DNA from: Chitinophaga sp. CB10
GTDB lineage: Bacteria > Bacteroidota > Bacteroidia > Chitinophagales > Chitinophagaceae
DNA: 64,000 nucleotides
Assembly: GCA_001870995.2 (NCBI GenBank)
Contig: MLAV02000006.1
Location: 253,037-317,036 of the forward strand
Direction: 5' to 3'
The position numbers and the translations under genes are program-made. This document shows, in pieces, positions 26,605 to 34,889 of this stretch. The notes below the pieces were generated by a model. The model searched no databases. It had not been told where the DNA came from and worked only from the letters and a program-made list of their open reading frames with translations. How positions within the stretch are numbered: position 1 is the first letter of the stretch; each line of letters begins with the position of its first letter.

Positions 26605-27486
26605 TTAGCTGTTGTAAATGGCGGCAAACTCCTGCGCAAAGTCTTCCAGTTTTATTTTTCCGGGGGTAGGAGGATGCTGGTCAAACTCTGCCCAGAGGCT
26701 TCCTTTTCGCAGCGCCTGGCCCATCTCAACGAACCGGCCGGCCATTTCGGCGGACATGCCGGCATCCAGCATGGATTTCCGGGTTCCTTCATCGTCAAAG
26801 GCTACCCAGGGCAGATCCGCCTTGCCGATGGCTTTGCCGATGGCGGCAGCTACTTCCGCAGCGGTGCGGTCATCGCTATAAATGTACTTCACCGATGATC
26901 CCTGCGCAGGCTCCTGCAACGCTGCGGCCACCGTGGCGGCAATTTCTGCCGGGTGAATGAGGATCAGGCGCGTATCCGCCGGGTAGTTGTTGCCAATAAT
27001 CCCCATTTGCCGGATCATCTCCACATTGTTTAGGAAATTATAGTAGAAGAAAGGCGCACGCACATGCGTAAGGCCGATGCCCGGAACCTGGTTAAGGATT
27101 TTTTCCACCTGGTGCGAGCCTGCGATAGGGCCGTTGCCGCTTTCCAGGTGCGCGCCGATGCTGCTGAGGTTCACCACCCGTTTTACGCCGGCCGCGGTAA
27201 TGGCTTTCGCGTAATTGGCCGCTATGTTAGTTGCATACGCAATGAAATCCGCTGCGATGAAAGTGGGAGGGGTCATGGTGTACACGGCATCCGCACCGGT
27301 GAAGGCATTGGTTAAAAATGCCGCGTCTTCCAGCGATCCGATGGCGGGGGTAGCGCCCAGGGCCGCTATTGCGGCTGCTTTGGAGGGGTTGCTGCTGATG
27401 ATGCTTACTTCGTGGCCGGCGGCTACTAATTGTTTGGCCAGTGGCTGACTGATATTTCCGATAGAACCTGTGATTACGATTTTCAT
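26605..27486 (-). CDS. NmrA-like NAD(P)-binding protein (atypical SDR)
   Basis: A 293-residue protein of the atypical short-chain dehydrogenase (NmrA/NAD(P)H-binding) family. The dinucleotide-binding start is MKIVITGSIGNISQPLAKQL with the G-x-x-G-x-x pattern, followed by ISSNPSKA, where the nucleotide ribose is bound, and VKRVVNLSSIGAH, matching the strand that carries the catalytic-type serine in SDRs; the YxxxK motif is not obvious, as usual in NmrA types. The ATG at 27486 is preferred over an upstream codon because the G-rich fold begins there and the promoter lies upstream. It is divergent from an HxlR regulator gene, a frequent pairing in which the regulator controls the oxidoreductase. 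Substrate unknown. Confidence 0.88.
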   Translation of the reverse strand: MKIVITGSIGNISQPLAKQLVAAGHEVSIISSNPSKAAAIAALGATPAIGSLEDAAFLTNAFTGADAVYTMTPPTFIAADFIAYATNIAANYAKAITAAGVKRVVNLSSIGAHLESGNGPIAGSHQVEKILNQVPGIGLTHVRAPFFYYNFLNNVEMIRQMGIIGNNYPADTRLILIHPAEIAATVAAALQEPAQGSSVKYIYSDDRTAAEVAAAIGKAIGKADLPWVAFDDEGTRKSMLDAGMSAEMAGRFVEMGQALRKGSLWAEFDQHPPTPGKIKLEDFAQEFAAIYNS

Positions 27487-27500
27487 ATCTCTTGTTTGAT

Positions 27501-27544
27501 TTTGTATCACAAAAGTATTTTTATACTTACTTTTGTACAAGTAC
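27501..27544. promoter_or_regulatory. Overlapping divergent promoters and likely HxlR operator
   Basis: Plus-strand elements are TTTG at 27501-27504 and TACTTTTG at 27528-27535 (23-base spacer). Minus-strand elements are TTG at 27540-27538 and TACTTTTG at 27517-27510 (20-base spacer). The two -7 boxes are identical and form an inverted repeat, with a nested AAGTAT/ATACTT repeat between them. This is an ideal place for one regulator to control both genes. Confidence 0.7.
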
Positions 27545-27556
27545 TTACCCTAAAGT

Positions 27557-27961
27557 ATGTATGATATGACAGCGATCAAGGAACTCTCCACCATCCAGGA
27601 AAACAAGCACCAGGCTTTCAAAACCTGCCCGGTAACTTACGTGATGAGTAAAATAGGCGGCTACTGGAAGCCCATTATCCTCTTTTACCTGCTGACAGGG
27701 CCCAAGCGCTATTCGGAGCTGCGCAAGGCCATCCCGGGCATTACGGAAAAGGTATTGATACAGCACCTCAAGCAGCTGGAGGCGGACAACCTGTTGATCC
27801 GGGAATCCAGGCCGGTGGTGCCGCCTTACGTTACCTATACGCTCACGGAAGCCGGCGCCGGGTTGAGGCCTGTGTTACTGGCGATGGCGGAATGGGCATT
27901 TGGCCCGGGAGGTTTGGATGCTGCGGAGATGGGTAAGAGCCTGGACGACTTCCCCGGATAG
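27557..27961 (+). CDS. HxlR-family transcriptional regulator
   Basis: A 134-residue winged helix-turn-helix protein of the HxlR family. Typical landmarks are the early cysteine in FKTCPVTYVMSKIGGYWKPIIL, the YSELRKAIPGITEKVLIQHLKQLE recognition region and the wing LTEAG. The cysteine at about residue 24 is the one used for redox or quinone sensing in some family members (YodB, HypR). Here that is only a possibility. The start is either 27557 or 27566. It is divergent from the NmrA-like gene, with promoters and inverted repeats in the 70-base gap, so control of its neighbour and itself is likely. The C-terminus extends a little beyond the core family domain. Confidence 0.92.
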   Translation: MYDMTAIKELSTIQENKHQAFKTCPVTYVMSKIGGYWKPIILFYLLTGPKRYSELRKAIPGITEKVLIQHLKQLEADNLLIRESRPVVPPYVTYTLTEAGAGLRPVLLAMAEWAFGPGGLDAAEMGKSLDDFPG

Positions 27962-28122
27962 CGCCATCGTTCCCATGGCAGCGCCCGCGCGGGTTTGCGG
28001 ACTAGCCGGGACTTTATTCCCCGCGGCCGTAAATCTCTCTCCCCCCAAAAATTAAAATTAGAATATGGTAAGAATCCGCTGCCGGCACGCCTAACGGCAC
28101 CATCTTTGTGCCGTGGCGGCAC

Positions 28123-29205
28123 ATGTGGAATAAATTATTAGAAAGTCTGGACCACCTGCCGGGATTCGTCTGGAATCTGCTGCTGGCAGGTATTGCCGTT
28201 TTGGCTGGCTTATTGATCAAAGCTTTATTATCGTTTTTTCTCCATCGCTCCGTAAAAAAATCGGCGGAGTTCTCCCTCGTACACAGCGTGCTGCTGCGGC
28301 TGGGCAAGGCGTTCAACTACTTCCTGCCGCTGCTGTTGCTGAACATGAGCATTCCCCTGATGCGGGTGCAACCCCGCTACCAGGAAGTGCTGAGCCGCTT
28401 CGCGGAAATAGCGCTGACGCTGTCTTTTGCGGCAATCGTCATCGGCATTGTGCATGTGCTGGAAGATTATATTTACAGCACCTACGATCTTAAAAAATCC
28501 AACAACCTGAAAGAACGGAAGATCCGCACGCAGCTGCAGTTTATCCGTAAACTGGCCATAGGCATCATTCTCGTCGTAACGGCCTGTATCATCCTGCTGA
28601 GTTTCGACAGTATGCGCAAGCTCGGCGCGGGCCTGCTTACCGGTGTGGGCGTGGGCGGTATTATCATCGGTTTTGCCGCGCAAAAATCCCTTGGTAACCT
28701 GCTGGCCGGCTTCCAGATTGCGTTTACGCAGCCCATCCGGATCGATGACGTGCTGGTGGTGGAAGGCGAATGGGGCAGGGTGGAAGAAATTACGCTGACG
28801 TATGTGGTGGTGAACATCTGGGACCAGCGCAAACTGATCCTGCCTATCAACTACTTCATTGAAAAACCGTTTCAGAACTGGACCCGCAGCAGTGCGGAAA
28901 TACTGGGTACCGCGTTCCTGTACCTGGATTATACGACGCCGGTGGATAAGCTGCGGGAAGAATTTGAACGGTATATCGTCACGCATCCGCTGTGGGATAA
29001 GCGCGTGAAAACGCTGGTGGTGACTAACGTTACCGAGCGTACGATAGAAGTGCGTTGCCTTATCAGCGCCAGAACTTCCGGCGAGGCGTTTGACCTCCGC
29101 TGCGATATCCGCGAGCACATGCTCAGATTTGTAAGGGAGCAGTACCCGGCATGTTTGCCGCTTACGCGAGCCGCGCTGGATGCGCCCGCCGCAGGAAATG
29201 CATAA
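28123..29205 (+). CDS. MscS-family mechanosensitive ion channel
   Basis: A 360-residue inner membrane channel. Hydrophobic helices lie near residues 15-40, 60-80, 90-115 and 145-170, followed by the pore-lining helix with the glycine/alanine-rich LGAGLLTGVGVGGIIIGFAAQKSLGNLLAG pattern, of which FAAQKSLGNLLAG is the diagnostic part of MscS proteins. The beta domain after it (IRIDDVLVVEGEWGRVEEI) and a C-terminal alpha-beta domain complete the fold. Such channels release solutes on hypo-osmotic shock. The ATG at 28123 is preferred over an in-frame GTG at 28108. A terminator follows the stop. No operon partner is apparent. Confidence 0.93.
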   Translation: MWNKLLESLDHLPGFVWNLLLAGIAVLAGLLIKALLSFFLHRSVKKSAEFSLVHSVLLRLGKAFNYFLPLLLLNMSIPLMRVQPRYQEVLSRFAEIALTLSFAAIVIGIVHVLEDYIYSTYDLKKSNNLKERKIRTQLQFIRKLAIGIILVVTACIILLSFDSMRKLGAGLLTGVGVGGIIIGFAAQKSLGNLLAGFQIAFTQPIRIDDVLVVEGEWGRVEEITLTYVVVNIWDQRKLILPINYFIEKPFQNWTRSSAEILGTAFLYLDYTTPVDKLREEFERYIVTHPLWDKRVKTLVVTNVTERTIEVRCLISARTSGEAFDLRCDIREHMLRFVREQYPACLPLTRAALDAPAAGNA

Positions 29206-29210
29206 CATGC

Positions 29211-29239
29211 AAAGAGCCGCATACAGCGGCTCTTTTTTT
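29211..29239 (+). terminator. Terminator of the MscS-family gene
   Basis: A perfect 10-base stem (29211-29220 with 29226-29235), five-base loop, and a T run to 29239, located 5 bases after the stop codon. Confidence 0.88.
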
Positions 29240-29267
29240 ATGAACTGGTTTAAATTTTGATCAGCGT

Positions 29268-29648
29268 TTACCGGATACTGTCCACTAAATACACCAGTAA
29301 AAACAGGCTCATTAATACAATGAAAATGGTGAGGGTGGTGAGCAGGCCGGTGGTGTGCAGGTACCTGCCCGATTCCAGTTCCTTCTTTACGTCCTGGTAT
29401 CGTTTGTAGGCGAGGATCGCTGTGAGCATGCCTACCGCTACCAGGATAATACCTGCAATGCCGGAGTAGCCGTGGGATGGAAGGGCAACATCCCTGCCGA
29501 GGGCCAGGCCGATCTGTTTTACGAAAAGGGAAAATTTGACAACGACGAAGCCGAAGGCCATCAGGCCCACCGCCGTGCGAATCCAGGCCAGGAAGGTTCT
29601 TTCATTGGCAAGATGATCATTGGGGCCGCCGGGTTTTCCCTGTTCCAT
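29268..29648 (-). CDS. DUF202 (YidH-like) small membrane protein
   Basis: A 126-residue inner membrane protein of the DUF202 family. The N-terminal motif NDHLANERTFLAWIRTAVGLM is diagnostic and leads into the first of three hydrophobic segments (about 23-47, 62-82 and 100-122). YidH-type proteins have no established biochemical role. It is convergent with the MscS channel gene and divergent from the DUF72 gene. Length and layout are normal for the family. Confidence 0.92.
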   Translation of the reverse strand: MEQGKPGGPNDHLANERTFLAWIRTAVGLMAFGFVVVKFSLFVKQIGLALGRDVALPSHGYSGIAGIILVAVGMLTAILAYKRYQDVKKELESGRYLHTTGLLTTLTIFIVLMSLFLLVYLVDSIR

Positions 29649-29757
29649 AAGCAGATGATTTATCCTAAAAGTTACAGATTTTTTCGCGGTAACAGCAACC
29701 GGATGATCTTTATTTATTAAACTTACGTATATATTACTACGTTATTTTTTGTTTTGC

Positions 29758-30513
29758 ATGAGAAAAGGAAGTTATTACACCGGCACCAGCGGGTTAGTAC
29801 TGCCATACAAGAATAAGCAATTTTACCCCGAGCCACTTAGAGATAAGAGCCGCCTGGAGGTGTACGGAACTTTGTTCAATACCATTGAAATCAACAGTTC
29901 GTTCTACAACATTCCCATGCATAAAACGATGCAGCGCTGGGCTGCCGGCGTGCCGCCGCATTTCAGGTTTACGTTTAAGCTGTGGCAGGGCGTTACGCAT
30001 GTGCGCGACCTCGACTTCAAGCCCGCTGATGTGACGCGTTTTATGGACGTCATCGCCGGCGTGGGAGAGAAGAAAGGCTGCCTGCTTATTCAACTGCCAC
30101 CGTCCTTACGGGCAGGGGCTTTGCAGCGGGTGCAGCATTTGCTGGACGCCGTCCGCGAGGCGGACGCCAGTGGCGAATGGCGGCTTGCCGTGGAATTCCG
30201 GCACCTCTCCTGGTACCGGGAAGAAACTTACCGCCTGCTCAATGATTACGGCGCGGCGATGGTCGTGCATGATAAAGCCAACGTGGGCTCCCCCCTGGAG
30301 GACCTGGATGCCGATTTCGTGTACGCCCGCTTCCATGGCCCGGAAGGGAACTACCGCAGCAGCTACGAAGATAGCTACCTGTATGAATATGCGCATTATG
30401 TGCGCGACTGGCTGGATGCCGGGAAGGATGTGTACGCGTATTTCAATAATACCATCGGCGATGCCATCCATGATTTGCAGGTATTGGAAAGGTATGTGCG
30501 GGAAAGGGAATAA
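29758..30513 (+). CDS. DUF72 (YecE-like) protein
   Basis: A 251-residue protein of the DUF72 family, a TIM-barrel fold without a proven reaction. Recognisable landmarks are YYTGTSGLVLPYKNKQFYPE at the N-terminus, the NTIEINSSFYNIP block, FRFTFKLWQGVTH, ILVQ-like LLIQLPPSL, VEFRHLSWY and the C-terminal VYAYFNNTIGDAIHDLQ. The ATG at 29758 is used because the three codons upstream of it (from a TTG) are not needed for the fold. No signal peptide. It is convergent with the DinB-like gene, and an inverted repeat between them can end transcription from both sides. Confidence 0.93.
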   Translation: MRKGSYYTGTSGLVLPYKNKQFYPEPLRDKSRLEVYGTLFNTIEINSSFYNIPMHKTMQRWAAGVPPHFRFTFKLWQGVTHVRDLDFKPADVTRFMDVIAGVGEKKGCLLIQLPPSLRAGALQRVQHLLDAVREADASGEWRLAVEFRHLSWYREETYRLLNDYGAAMVVHDKANVGSPLEDLDADFVYARFHGPEGNYRSSYEDSYLYEYAHYVRDWLDAGKDVYAYFNNTIGDAIHDLQVLERYVRERE

Positions 30514-30515
30514 CA

Positions 30516-30562
30516 TTTACGTATGTACGCACGCGTTAGTAACGGGTACGTACATACGTAAA
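30516..30562. terminator. Bidirectional terminator-like inverted repeat
   Basis: A perfect 14-base inverted repeat (30516-30529 with 30549-30562) with a 19-base loop, filling most of the 57-base gap between convergent genes. It ends in A or T on each outer side but lacks a long T run. Confidence 0.6.
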
Positions 30563-30570
30563 CCAGGATC

Positions 30571-31032
30571 TTACAGCAGCGCCTTCTTCAAATTGCCGAT
30601 AGCCGCGCTATGCAGCCCGTGGTGATAAGCGGAAAACGCCAGGGCGCCTCCCAGGTCGTTAATGAGCAGTCCGTTGGACAGCGTCACAGGCGTATAGCCG
30701 TCGAAGTGGCCTGCTTTATACAGCTCCGTTACCCGTGGCAGGGCCGCTGCCAGCTCCTGTTTGATCAGCGCGGTATCTTCGTCGCTGAGTACGCCTTCCG
30801 GTTTGGTGCCGCGGCGGAAGCGGGCCATGAATGCTTCGTCCAGGTTGGAAGGCTTCCCGGCGGCCTTGTAGAACATAAGCTCGTCCGTCACCAGGAGGTG
30901 ACCCAGGTTCCAGAGAATATTATTGTTAAATCCCGCCGGCACGCGGTTCAGCTGTTCGTTGCTCAATTCATTGAATAAATCCAGGTACCTGTTTCTGATG
31001 TGGCTGATGACTTCGATATTGGTGGCAATCAT
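30571..31032 (-). CDS. DinB-family protein
   Basis: A 153-residue four-helix-bundle protein of the DinB/YfiT superfamily. The metal-binding histidine pattern is visible: one in the first part (H45 in WNLGHLLVTD) and a pair near the end (H137/H138 and H141 in AYHHGLHSA), the usual H-x-x-x-H arrangement. Bacteroidota encode many DinB members; some act as thiol-dependent S-transferases, most are uncharacterised, and the original Bacillus DinB is DNA-damage induced without being the polymerase of the same name. No signal peptide; cytosolic. It is convergent with the DUF72 gene. Confidence 0.9.
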   Translation of the reverse strand: MIATNIEVISHIRNRYLDLFNELSNEQLNRVPAGFNNNILWNLGHLLVTDELMFYKAAGKPSNLDEAFMARFRRGTKPEGVLSDEDTALIKQELAAALPRVTELYKAGHFDGYTPVTLSNGLLINDLGGALAFSAYHHGLHSAAIGNLKKALL

Positions 31033-31117
31033 AGTATAAATTTTGAGCCGTGAAAGTAGTAAAATTTCAAAACAGCCCCATCAGCCTTTACAGATAAATT
31101 CTATACAGTTTATGCCA

Positions 31118-32425
31118 TTAAAACTGAATGATGAAAACGTACCACATGGTATTGTGCTGGGAGATGGCGTGCATGGAATACTGGTAGTTCAGCACCTGCA
31201 GGATGCTCAGCACCGGCGCTGTGGGCGCAAAGGAGGCCCAGCTGAACAGCAGTTGTCCGCCGGGGAGGATGAACTCCCTGGCTTCCGCCAGGAAGCGCTG
31301 TAGCAGCAGTACGGGCGGATTGCTGATTTTCCAGATATCTTCCAGGATGGGGAGGTTGCCGAAGATGAAATGATATTTACCGGTGATGTTATCGAACAGG
31401 TCCGACTGGACGACGCTGATCTGCTCCGTATAGCCGTGCATGCGGACGTTCAGTTGCGTGTTGGCCACCGCCCTTGGGCTGATGTCCGCCGCGACGGCCG
31501 CCGCCGCGCCGCCGCGGACAGCGAGGATGCTGATGATGCCGGTGCCGCAGCCGATGTCCAGCACGCGGCGGCCCTGCATGTCCGGCAGGTGTTGCAGGAG
31601 CAGGGGCGTGGAGTTGGTCAGTTGTTTATCGGGAGAAAATACGCCGTCCAGCGCCCAAAGTCGTATATCCTGCACCGTTATTTCGTAATCCGGGTGGTCG
31701 AGCAGGTAGCGCCAGGGCGTGATCTTCCTGCGATGGAGGATGATCTTCTGGTAGAGCCTGAAGGGCCGCTGGCCCAGCGTTTGGCGCAGGTAGGCGATGA
31801 TGTTGTGCTTATGGAGGCTGTAAGGCGTGGGGTATTGGTCGAAAAAGAGGGAGAGGGAATGGTACAGCGCTTCATGATCTGGGTAATGAATGGCCGCCGG
31901 CACGGAAAAGGTCAGGTAGTTCCTCCCGGCCAGCGCCTTCATTACCTGTGGGTAGGTTGGTTGATAATCTCTTTGTATGTTCTGGTAGAAATATTCTTTC
32001 AGGGGGCCGTAATCTTCTTCCTGCCCGTTGACGACGATGACCAGCATGCCGTTTTCCGTCAGCGCGGACAACATTTTGTCTACCGCCGCCTGCTTGTGCT
32101 GGAAGTAATAGAACACGTGCGAGGCGATGATGAGGTCGTACTGCTGCGGTAATACCGCTTCTTCCCAGCTGCTGTTGATTACCTGCACCTCTGCCGGCAG
32201 TTGTACCCCGTCTGTATTTTTTTCCACTACTGTATATTGCCGGAAGTAATGCCCCAGCTGCTGGTGGAAGACGGGCGTGGTGCCCATGCCTATTTCCAGG
32301 CAGGATTGGAGCTTTTCGTGGGCCATCAGTTTGCGGATGCTGTTGATGATGATGGTCTTTTCGTCCGACTGCCGGGTGAATTCGTTGAAATATTGCTGGT
32401 TGAAGAGGAGCGCGTCAGTAGTCAT
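31118..32425 (-). CDS. Protein with two class I SAM-dependent methyltransferase domains
   Basis: A 435-residue protein with two separate SAM-binding folds. The first (about residues 25-190) has CLEIGMGTTP at 42-51, then a SHVFYYF stretch. The second (about 250-435) has RVLDIGCGTGIISIL at 287-300, VAADISPRAV, and FGNLPI, which resembles the N-P-P-Y-type motif of methyltransferases acting on amide or ring nitrogens (PrmC/HemK or RsmC type). Between them lies a linker with VFSPDKQLTNSTPLLL, the region that in PrmC-type enzymes precedes the SAM fold. No signal peptide. The first domain has a degenerate glycine loop and may be inactive. Targets are unknown. It is divergent from the MFS exporter gene, which suggests a natural-product link, but that is only a hint. 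Confidence 0.75.
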   Translation of the reverse strand: MTTDALLFNQQYFNEFTRQSDEKTIIINSIRKLMAHEKLQSCLEIGMGTTPVFHQQLGHYFRQYTVVEKNTDGVQLPAEVQVINSSWEEAVLPQQYDLIIASHVFYYFQHKQAAVDKMLSALTENGMLVIVVNGQEEDYGPLKEYFYQNIQRDYQPTYPQVMKALAGRNYLTFSVPAAIHYPDHEALYHSLSLFFDQYPTPYSLHKHNIIAYLRQTLGQRPFRLYQKIILHRRKITPWRYLLDHPDYEITVQDIRLWALDGVFSPDKQLTNSTPLLLQHLPDMQGRRVLDIGCGTGIISILAVRGGAAAAVAADISPRAVANTQLNVRMHGYTEQISVVQSDLFDNITGKYHFIFGNLPILEDIWKISNPPVLLLQRFLAEAREFILPGGQLLFSWASFAPTAPVLSILQVLNYQYSMHAISQHNTMWYVFIIQF

Positions 32426-32530
32426 TGTTTTGGCGTTTACTTTAAGTTAATGGGTAAGACTGCATCGGGGTTGCAGATTTTACGCACCCCTGCGGAACAA
32501 TTCGCCGGGTTCACTGTTCTACCTGGTTGT

Positions 32531-34081
32531 ATGGAATCAGTTGCATTAAACAGCGCGGCAGGCCGCTGGATTATGATCTCCGCCATTATGGCGAGCACCA
32601 TGGCGTTTATTGACGGTACAGCGCTGAACGTGGTGCTGCCTTCCCTGCAGCATGCGCTGGATGCCAGCGCGGCGGCGCTGTTCTGGGTATTGAATGCGTA
32701 CATGCTCATGCTGGCATCGCTGATACTGATCGGGGGCGCATTGGGGGACAGGCTGGGGCGCAAGCGTGTATTTATGGCCGGTATCATCGTATTTATCATT
32801 GGCTCCGCCTGTTGCGGTATTTCGGCTACGGCCGGGCAGCTGATTGCCTTCCGGGCATTGCAGGGGGTTGGCGGCGCGTTTATGATCCCCGGCAGCTTAA
32901 GCCTTATTTCCGCTACCATTCACGAAAAGGAGCGGGGCAAGGCGGTGGGCACCTGGTCCGCCGCTACGACGTTTGTGACCATGGCGGGGCCGCTGCTGGG
33001 CGGTTGGCTGGCGGATGCCGGCTGGTGGCGCTACATCTTTTTCATCAATGTACCGTTGGGCTTGGCCGCGCTGCTGATCCTGTGGCGGCATGTGCCGGAA
33101 AACCGCGATGAGGAGGACGTGCAGGGGCCGGTGGATTATCCCGGCGCAGTCTTCATTGCACTGGGCCTGGCATCGCTGACGTATGGCTTCCTGTCCATGC
33201 CGGCGGCGGGGTGGCAGCATCCCCGTGTATTCGTCACCGTTATAGCGGGCGTCCTCTTGCTGGGGGTTTTTTTGTGGAGAGAATCAAGGATTCCGTTCCC
33301 GATGATGTCCCTCAAGCTGTTTCAGAACCGCGTTTTCCTGGGCGCCAATCTTTTATGTTTCTTTCTTTACGCGGGCCTGCACGGGGCCATGTTGTTTTTA
33401 TCCCTCAACCTGGTACAGGTGCAGGGGTATTCGCAGTTGCAGTCCGGCTTTACCTTCCTGCCGTTTTCCCTGATGATGATCCTGTTTAGTCGCACCATGG
33501 GCGCGCTGGCGGACAAATACGGCCCCCGCCTGTTCCTCACTGCCGGCCCGGCGATCGCCGGCATCGGGATGCTGCTGATGTCCACCATCAGGGAAACGAG
33601 GGGTTTTGCCGATTATTTCAAAACCTATTTTCCCGGCATTATGATCTTTGGCGCAGGGATGGCCATTACGGTATCCCCGCTAACGGCGGCCGTGATGGGG
33701 TCCGTAGGAAAGCAGCTGGCCGGTACGGCTTCCGGGGTGAACAACGCCGTAACGCGGATTGCCACGGTATTTTCCACCGCCGTTTTTGGCGGGCTGGCGG
33801 TGATGTTTTTTTCCACCTATACGCAGCATGCCGTGGCCGGCCTGGGGTTGAATGCCCGGGAGCAGGCGCTGGTGTTGCAGCAGGCCGCCTCCCTGGGAGA
33901 TGCGAAAGCGCCCGCAAGCGTAGTGCAGCAGGCGCAGGTAGCGGCTATTTATAAAGCGGCCTTTATTGATACCTATAGTCATATCCTGAAAATATGCGGG
34001 GTGCTTGGCCTGGTGGCCGGACTGCTGGCATTCATCTACCTGAAAAATAACCAGGCCAGTGATAAAAATTACTCCCAATAG
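32531..34081 (+). CDS. MFS drug exporter, DHA2 (14-helix) type
   Basis: A 516-residue inner membrane transporter of the EmrB/QacA-like DHA2 family, which usually exports drugs or antiseptics using proton motive force. Typical motifs are LGDRLGRKRVFMAG (motif A), FRALQGVGGAFMIPGSL (motif C-like region), GPLLGGWLAD and WRYIFFINVPLG, characteristic of this group; about 14 hydrophobic helices can be counted. The frame is open for a further 330 bases upstream but that part is not membrane-like and overlaps the divergent gene, so the ATG at 32531, next to MESVALNSAAGRWIM, is used. It is divergent from the double-methyltransferase gene. Confidence 0.93.
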   Translation: MESVALNSAAGRWIMISAIMASTMAFIDGTALNVVLPSLQHALDASAAALFWVLNAYMLMLASLILIGGALGDRLGRKRVFMAGIIVFIIGSACCGISATAGQLIAFRALQGVGGAFMIPGSLSLISATIHEKERGKAVGTWSAATTFVTMAGPLLGGWLADAGWWRYIFFINVPLGLAALLILWRHVPENRDEEDVQGPVDYPGAVFIALGLASLTYGFLSMPAAGWQHPRVFVTVIAGVLLLGVFLWRESRIPFPMMSLKLFQNRVFLGANLLCFFLYAGLHGAMLFLSLNLVQVQGYSQLQSGFTFLPFSLMMILFSRTMGALADKYGPRLFLTAGPAIAGIGMLLMSTIRETRGFADYFKTYFPGIMIFGAGMAITVSPLTAAVMGSVGKQLAGTASGVNNAVTRIATVFSTAVFGGLAVMFFSTYTQHAVAGLGLNAREQALVLQQAASLGDAKAPASVVQQAQVAAIYKAAFIDTYSHILKICGVLGLVAGLLAFIYLKNNQASDKNYSQ

Positions 34082-34146
34082 CATGGTTTGTACAGCTGCG
34101 GCCATGGCGTAAGCGCTATTTTTACAGTGAACCTAATGTACTGGTT

Positions 34147-34824
34147 ATGAAACTGTTTAAGTACCTTATTTCTTGTTCCTTAATAATTATTACGAGTATG
34201 ACCGCATGTTCGCAGGATGAAAAGCACCGGAGCGTGAAAGATTTGCTGACGGCTGCTGCCGATAATGACACTACCGCCATTCAATCCCTGTTGAAGGCAA
34301 ATGCCAACCTGGAGGCGCGCGACAGTAAAAAACGCACGCCGCTGATGGTAGCCGCCTATCATCATCATACGGCCGCCGCCGCCATGCTGATTACTGCCGG
34401 CGCGGATGTAAACGCGCAGGATGATATGCTGAACAGTCCGTTCCTCTACGCCGGCGCGGAAGGCTATACGGATATACTGCAACTTTGCCTGCATGCCGGC
34501 GCGCGCTTCGACGTGTACAACCGTTATGGCGGCTCCGCGCTGATCCCGGCTTGCGAAAGAGGGCATGTAGACGTCGTGAAAACCTTGCTGGCCGTGAAGG
34601 ATTTCCCGATCGACCATGTGAACCGCCTGGGGTGGACGGCCTTGCTGGAGGCTATCATCCTTAGCAATGGCGGGCCTAAGCATGTGGAAATTGTGCAGTT
34701 ACTGGTAGATGCGGGGGCTAATGTGAACCTGGCGGATGGAGATGGCGTGAGCCCGTTGGCGCATGCCCGGACTAAAGGTTTTACGGCGATCGTGAAGATA
34801 TTGGAAAAGGCGGGCGCCAGGTAG
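34147..34824 (+). CDS. Ankyrin-repeat lipoprotein
   Basis: A 225-residue protein with a signal peptide ending in a lipobox-like SMTAC, giving a likely lipidated cysteine at position 21. The rest is a stack of about five to six ankyrin repeats, seen as TPLMVAAYHHHTAAAAMLITAGADVN, SPFLYAGAEGYTDILQLCLHAGA, ALIPACERGHVDVVKTLL, TALLEAIILS and EIVQLLVDAGANVNLADGDG, in pieces. Ankyrin stacks bind other proteins; partner unknown. It probably sits at the periplasmic face of a membrane. The gene is convergent with the TonB-dependent receptor gene, separated by a strong inverted repeat. Confidence 0.9.
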   Translation: MKLFKYLISCSLIIITSMTACSQDEKHRSVKDLLTAAADNDTTAIQSLLKANANLEARDSKKRTPLMVAAYHHHTAAAAMLITAGADVNAQDDMLNSPFLYAGAEGYTDILQLCLHAGARFDVYNRYGGSALIPACERGHVDVVKTLLAVKDFPIDHVNRLGWTALLEAIILSNGGPKHVEIVQLLVDAGANVNLADGDGVSPLAHARTKGFTAIVKILEKAGAR

Positions 34825-34826
34825 GG

Positions 34827-34860
34827 CTATGCGCCTGTAAGGCGGGTTACAGGCGCATAG
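34827..34860. terminator. Bidirectional terminator-like inverted repeat
   Basis: A perfect 14-base inverted repeat (34827-34840 with 34847-34860) with a six-base loop, directly after the ankyrin gene stop and 30 bases before the stop of the convergent receptor gene. No strong T run on either side. Confidence 0.65.
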
Positions 34861-34889
34861 GTGAATGTTTTGAAAGTGTTGTGCGGGGC

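Noticed and set aside
26237..26669. Short frames on both strands between the acetyltransferase and NmrA-like genes
   Set aside because: No domain, no clear start signals, and one overlaps the 3' end of the NmrA-like gene.
32201..32530. Upstream extension of the MFS exporter frame
   Set aside because: It overlaps the divergent methyltransferase gene and is not membrane-like.
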